Part shown: positions 59,585-64,000 of the stretch, one piece after another
How positions within the stretch are numbered: the stretch's first letter is position 1
Layout: each line of letters starts with the position of its first letter
Assembly: GCA_021018995.1 (NCBI GenBank)
Contig: CM037588.1
Location: forward strand, 35,585,000-35,648,999
Reading direction: 5' to 3'
Length of the DNA: 64,000 nt
Source: Chloranthus sessilifolius
Taxonomy: Eukaryota; Streptophyta; Magnoliopsida; Chloranthales; Chloranthaceae
Program-made: the position numbers and the translations under genes
The notes under the pieces: model-generated
Told to the model about the DNA's origin: nothing
Database searches by the model: none
The model's input: the letters and a program-made list of their open reading frames with translations, nothing else

Positions 59585-59822
59585 TCACAGATGGATCCCC
59601 ATATTGAATTGGGTGTAAGAGATGTGGATAAATGGGGCTCATGCCAGTTTGATGGATGGGATGAGAGGAGTTTATTATTTGAGGGGGAATGGGGGTTTGT
59701 TAGGGGTGAATGTAAGTGGGAAATTGGGGAATTTGTGGAGGGTTTGAGAATGTGATCCTTGGGTTTGGGCCATGATGGACTTTGGATTAGGTATTAGGCC
59801 TTTGAGGCCCACCTCCATGCTC

Positions 59823-60807
59823 CTATGGCTGATGTTGGGTGTTTTGGGTGGTATAGACTATGGACGGTTGATTGAGATTTTGGACAAATGGGGTGTTAAG
59901 ATTTTGAAAGGTTTGATGGGGATCGGGTATTTGGGGTGGATGAGAAAGGCTTTGAGAGGCCTTCCATGTGGTGTAAGCCCTCATCATTTCCTCCATCATG
60001 ACTATGGGATCGGTCATGGATGCGGATTGGGAAGGTTCATTGGATGGGGGAGATGTGTGGAGTGGTGGTAAAGCATGGAGGGATGTGGATGAAATATTGG
60101 TCATGGCTTGAGTGGATGTGGATGGAAAATTGGGCATGACCTAGGTAAATGAGAGAAAATTAGGCATGACTCGAGTGGATGGGGGAAAATTTGGTGTATT
60201 TGGGTTGGAGGGAAGATGGGGTATATGGGATGTGGATGGCAAAAAATTGTGCATGATTTGAGAAAAAGGGGGATATTTTGGGTGGAGGTATGTGGAAAAT
60301 TAGGTGTATTTGAAGTAGAGGGATGTGAAAAATTAGGCATGACCTGGGTTGATGTGGGGGGGAAATGGGGTGAATTTTGAGTGGTGGTGGATGGGGGAAA
60401 ATTAGAGTTATTTGGATTTGAGGGAAAATGAGGTGGAAAATGGAGTGTATGTGGGGTGGATGTGGATGGATTTTGGGTAGATATGGATAGAAAAATGGGC
60501 AAATTTTTAATGGGCGTGGATGGGAAAATGGATGCACCGAATGGCCCAGTGACGTTTAATGGGGATTGGGTTGGGGGTCGGAGATTGGTATCTCCTCCAT
60601 ATGGGAATGTGTTGGGGAATGCAGTGGGGATGAATCAGGTCCGTGTATGCCGGATCGACCGCCCTCGAAAGAGTCAATAAGAAGTTGACCTCTCTTGACC
60701 GGCAAGGGCATTTTGGGTGTCAATGGTGTGAGAATTATCGAGGGTATTAAAATCGCTAAACGGGGGTTCAAGACTTGTGAAATAGGCCTCAAATTCGGGC
60801 TACTCAA
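59823..60807 (-). pseudogene. Tat2 proline/serine-rich gag N-terminal region, broken
   Basis: Related to 12426-13973. It has H-S-P-T-H-S-H-M-E-E near 60620, a long run of P/S/F/H-rich repeats (60101-60537), and M-M-E-E-M-M-R-A-Y-T-T-W-K-A-S near 60000-59955. No enzymatic motif. Confidence 0.6.
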
Positions 60808-60818
60808 GCCAGAACAGG

Positions 60819-60984
60819 CTAGCGTATATACTATATATGCTAGGCTAAAATTTTAGAGATTTGGCTTAGTGAGTATATTATACACGCTAGGGAAAAAACT
60901 CTAGAATTTTGGCTTAGCGTGAATATTATACACGCAAGGCTAAATTTGGAAATTTTTGGCTTAGCGTGTATATTATACACGCTA
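60819..60984. repeat. Palindrome cluster in the Tat2 leader
   Basis: Four related palindromes, each about 23-25 bp: 60819-60843, about 60867-60890, 60915-60937 and 60962-60984. The last is perfect, with arms TAGCGTGTATA and TATACACGCTA around one base. They are separated by GGCTAAAA...TTTGGCTTAG linkers. A partial relative (CTAGCGTGTATAATAGAC) is in the LTR near 62763. Confidence 0.9.
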
Positions 60985-61748
60985 GGCTAAAAAGTATATA
61001 TATATATTTTTTTTTTGGACAACAGCAGTAGACCCGAGTTGGTGTATATTTTTTAGGTTTTTTGGAAACAGTGCTTCCGGAGACTATTTTTTCTTATTAT
61101 CGGGTCCCTCCTTACCGCGCCTAAAGGATACAAGGCCGATTCAGTTAAACTAATGCGCTCCCCAAGGGTGTTAAGGCTTTGAATAGTTCGGTCACCCACC
61201 AGATATACCTCTGGTGTAAGCGCCCTCTCAGATACTGGATGGGGCGGTTCCTTTCGAGATCATCACCACTAGGGTTGTCACTCAATTGAAAATCAGGACG
61301 GGTGTATCGTAGCCTATTTTCCTTGCCTTTAAAATCTACCCTTGCAAAAAATGAATTAAGTCCCCCTCTTGGGTCAATTTTAAGGGAGTTTTCTTAAGTT
61401 CAAAAACTGACGGTGACAATCCCGTGCGGCCTCTACGGGCCGGGGTCCACTGTTGGAATATGATCTATACTATTAAGTAACCCGCTAAACGGCTAAGACG
61501 TTTAAAGATGGAATCGAAATTGCTCAAGTAGGCCCGCCAAACGACTAAGGCGTGTAAATGATGGAATCGTATGGGTGAGTAAAAGATGCTCAAGTAGGCC
61601 CGCCAATCAGTTAAGGCGGTAAATGACTGAATCGTAGGGGTAAGTAAACCAAATGCCGAATCGAAGGGGTAAGTAATAAAAAATAGTTAGTGAAAAGAAA
61701 AACACATGTAACAAAGGGGCCAAAACTTTAAGGAGAAGCTCTACAAGC

Positions 61749-61768
61749 TATCCCCAATGGAATCACCA
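61749..61768 (-). other. Primer binding site of Tat2
   Basis: The minus strand starts TGGTGATTCCATTGGGGA, resembling the Tat/Ogre site TGGCGACTCCGCTGGGGA. Confidence 0.65.
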
Positions 61769-61770
61769 TT

Positions 61771-63049
61771 TGTGCAACAATGTGGACTTTACGGGTCCGT
61801 TGCGACAATGAGCACTCTTTAAAAGATGATGGAGTCACCACCCGAAACATTTAGTGACCCGGGATACCTAAAAAATTAATATGTAAGCACCGAAGTGCAA
61901 AATATGACTCTGATTTATCAGTCTTTGCTAAAGGCTCTTGGGTAGGTGCTTCGGTTATCAATCGAGAAGGTGTTAGGCACCCAATTGACCTGCTCGTAAG
62001 CAGTCTCTACTATGGCCAAATAAAAAGATAAATAAAGAAAATGAATGGAACTTCCTCTTGCCCGAAGGTACTCTGAACCTATTTGAGCTCCCTACCCTTA
62101 CCGAAATTTTGGCGGCATAACAACTTAAATTCAAAGATAGAGGAAAATCAAAGAAGGTAGAGGAATAGAGGGGAGAGTTGGAGCCCTTGGGCCCTTGTAG
62201 TACCGCTGTGGGCCTTCACATTGATGCGCTTCCAGTAAGCTTTCAATAGCAAATTGGTTGAGGAATGGGTTTGAACCTCCAAGGCTTGGAAGCTAGAAGG
62301 TAGGAGAAGAAGGCTAAGGCCTAGTTCTAGCCAAATATAAGGGTTTGATGATGAAAAATGAGATCTAGAAGGGTAAACTAAGTTCAAGAATTTTGGATAT
62401 TTAGTGGTCAAAAGGGAAGAGGGAACTCTCTAGGATTTCTCTCGTTGGAAAATTTTCATGCCCTTACGCAAGGGGGTGGCTCTCTATTTATAGAAAAGGA
62501 GAGGATTAGTGAAGGGTTAAAGGGCTAATTGGGTTAGCAATTAGGTAATAGGGATCTATGGTTTTATAGGGTTTTGGGGGCTTAGATAGGTGGGAAATGA
62601 GTTTAATAGATGAAAGGGTGGGGCTTTAAATGGCTAAAGGGTTGCAAATAGAACTAATGGGGGTGCAACAGTCCTAAGGTAACCTGGACTTTTGGGTGGT
62701 TAACAAGTCCAATCCCAAATTTGAAATCTGGACATTTTTTCAAAAAATACTATTTATAAGTCTAGCGTGTATAATAGACTTTAGCTCATTGGAAAGCTTA
62801 GAACTTCTACTTTTCAATGGTATAGACCTAAGTTCCGGCAGAGGTCTATGTAGACTATGACATTCCTCTTTTCATCCACGGCTCAGGAGGGTTCAAAATG
62901 AGCCCGGGAAGGATTCTATGGGTTAGGGTTGATTCCTAAGGGTCTGGGAAAGGTTCCTAAGGGTTTGGGAGATGGTTTTGGAAGCTCAAGGGTATACCTT
63001 TCTCAAAGTATGTGTCAATCGAGCCTTGAGCCAATTTTGGGTGTCTATA
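61771..63049 (-). repeat. 5' LTR of Tat2 (about 1.3 kb)
   Basis: Same ends as the Tat1 LTR (element-strand start TATAGACACCC, end TTGCACA). TATA box CTATAAATAG at 62484-62493. Confidence 0.7.
62484..62493 (-). promoter_or_regulatory. TATA box of the Tat2 LTR
   Basis: CTATAAATAG followed by GAGAGCCACCC on the minus strand, conserved with 42961-42970 of Tat1. Confidence 0.7.
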
Positions 63050-63619
63050 GTATGTGAATACGGTGTGATCTCGTCTTCGATATCATCTCAGAGAATCACC
63101 ACGCCCAAGCATAGGCATGATCTCACACACTCCCCCTTATATAACCTATCATATCCATAAAACATACCGCATAACAATGATAGAAACATAATCTTATCTT
63201 ACTAGTGAAATGTTTTGAATTGAAAATATGTTATATATATTTATATATACAACACATCAATACAATTATAATATGCGTGCAGTTCTTAGTGTATGTGTGA
63301 TCGAGAGCATGAAAGGTTCAAGTTTGACTTCACAGATTGCATCGAAATCTTAAAGTTTTCATACCATCGTGAAGATCTCGTCAAGGTAATAAAAATATAT
63401 ATATACATAATATGCTACAATCGGGAAAATACAAATAAAGATATCACGCTTTAAATTTAGATATATCATGACCATCGATCGAAACCCAATGTTAAGTTTA
63501 TCATGCAATTAGAGTTTTTTGTCATAATATATCAGGGATACAGTACTTGACACTCCGCCAAAAGATAAAGATGATTTGAAATACCGAACCATTAATTGGG
63601 TCTGAATCCGAGTAACACC
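63050..63619. other. Unassigned AT-rich sequence
   Basis: No reading frame of note and no motif of the families to the left. Several TATATA runs (63225-63245, 63395-63405). It may be the insertion site of Tat2 or another decayed repeat. Confidence 0.4.
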
Positions 63620-63736
63620 ACGGATGTCCGTCTTGAAAGCCTACGGATGTCCGTCGAACACCACAGTGGGGTACCGAAAATATGGATGTTCGTCCTGAAC
63701 TTGTGACCGTCCATCCTGAAACTTACGGATATCCGT
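63620..63736. repeat. ACGGATGTCCGT palindromic repeat cluster
   Basis: ACGGATGTCCGT occurs at 63620-63631 and 63643-63654. Decayed relatives lie near 63684 and 63706. A perfect palindrome, ACGGATATCCGT, lies at 63725-63736. Between them recur linkers of the type TC(C)TGAA. Confidence 0.85.
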
Positions 63737-64000
63737 TCGACACGGATCCCAACCAGTTAAAGCCATATCCAATTGATTTGGGATTGGTTCCTCCACAAAA
63801 ATTAGAGTTTGGGTAGGGTTGGACCTCCCTACTTTCGGCACCGTACGGTCCGTGGTTCATCGACAGCAGTCAAACAAAGCGAAGACAATAAAAAATTAAC
63901 ACAAGAATATAGCTTCACAGTTTTAACAGAAAAGTTAATTATTAATTATGCAGATCTATTTGATTTATAAGATTTTTGGGCTTAATTAGTTTTAAATAAA
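63737..64000. other. Unassigned right edge
   Basis: AT-rich sequence with no recognisable gene or element end. The short minus-strand open stretch over 63641-63841 includes the repeat cluster and shows no known domain. Confidence 0.3.

Larger units (their letters stand above)
59585..63049 (-). mobile_element. Tat2: 5' part of a Tat/Ogre-type element
   Basis: Read on the minus strand: LTR (63049-61771), primer site (61768-61749), leader, and the start of a proline/serine-rich gag region. It is homologous to 12900-13987 plus 41045-43840 of Tat1. The rest of the element is not in the window. Fossil. Confidence 0.8.

Noticed and set aside
59564-60071. Plus-strand open frames at the left of Tat2
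   Set aside because: Same reason: antisense of the Tat2 proline-rich region on the minus strand.
63641-63841. Minus-strand open frame at the right edge
   Set aside because: Short, overlaps the ACGGATGTCCGT cluster and has no recognisable domain.

Overview
The window looks like repeat-filled nuclear DNA of a flowering plant, most likely a eudicot. Everything recognisable is LTR-retrotransposon sequence of the Ty3/gypsy superfamily. The lineages are ones known from plants: chromodomain-bearing Tekay/Del-like elements (families called T1 and T2 here), Athila elements and Tat/Ogre-type elements. I found no host protein gene, rRNA, tRNA gene or CRISPR array. The species cannot be named from this sequence.

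Layout. 1-8058: right part of a T1 element (T1-a, + strand), with pol, a downstream accessory gene and the 3' LTR (5580-8058). 8059-13987 and 41045-43840: the two visible parts of one Tat element (Tat1, - strand). T1-a appears to have inserted into its integrase region, and a 27-kb Athila locus (13993-41039) flanked by the 5-bp duplication TCGAG splits its leader. The Athila locus holds three minus-strand LTRs (13993-16689, 25637-28344, 38474-41039) and one plus-strand LTR (32783-35401). One internal region is nearly complete (16690-25636). The other is a mosaic (28345-38473). 43841-44278 is the 3' tail of a T2 element. Its LTR (44279-46757 plus 59018-59390) was split by a full-length T1 element (T1-b, 46758-59012, duplication GGGTA). 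59391-59584 holds leader and LTR-end fragments. 59585-63049 is the 5' part of a second Tat element (Tat2, - strand). 63050-64000 is unassigned and contains a short palindromic repeat cluster.

How the parts work together. All gag, protease, reverse transcriptase, RNase H and integrase remnants are fossils with many breaks, and none looks able to move by itself. The two T1 copies share a non-standard layout. After the chromodomain come an array of the palindrome TGATCGATCA, a promoter-like stretch (a clear TATA box in T1-b) and an accessory gene resembling the 'putative plant transposon protein' domain. The same palindrome is amplified inside the LTR, between a splice-donor-like and a splice-acceptor-like site. 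After the acceptor-like site, T1 and T2 LTRs both carry a short acidic reading frame ending E-F-(Y/F)-P-stop.

Most unexpected: T1, T2, both Tat elements and the right-edge sequence each carry clusters of short perfect or near-perfect palindromes of unrelated sequence, in LTRs, leaders or 3' non-coding DNA. With the LTR-borne acidic frame and the T1 accessory gene, these are the best candidates for something undescribed.
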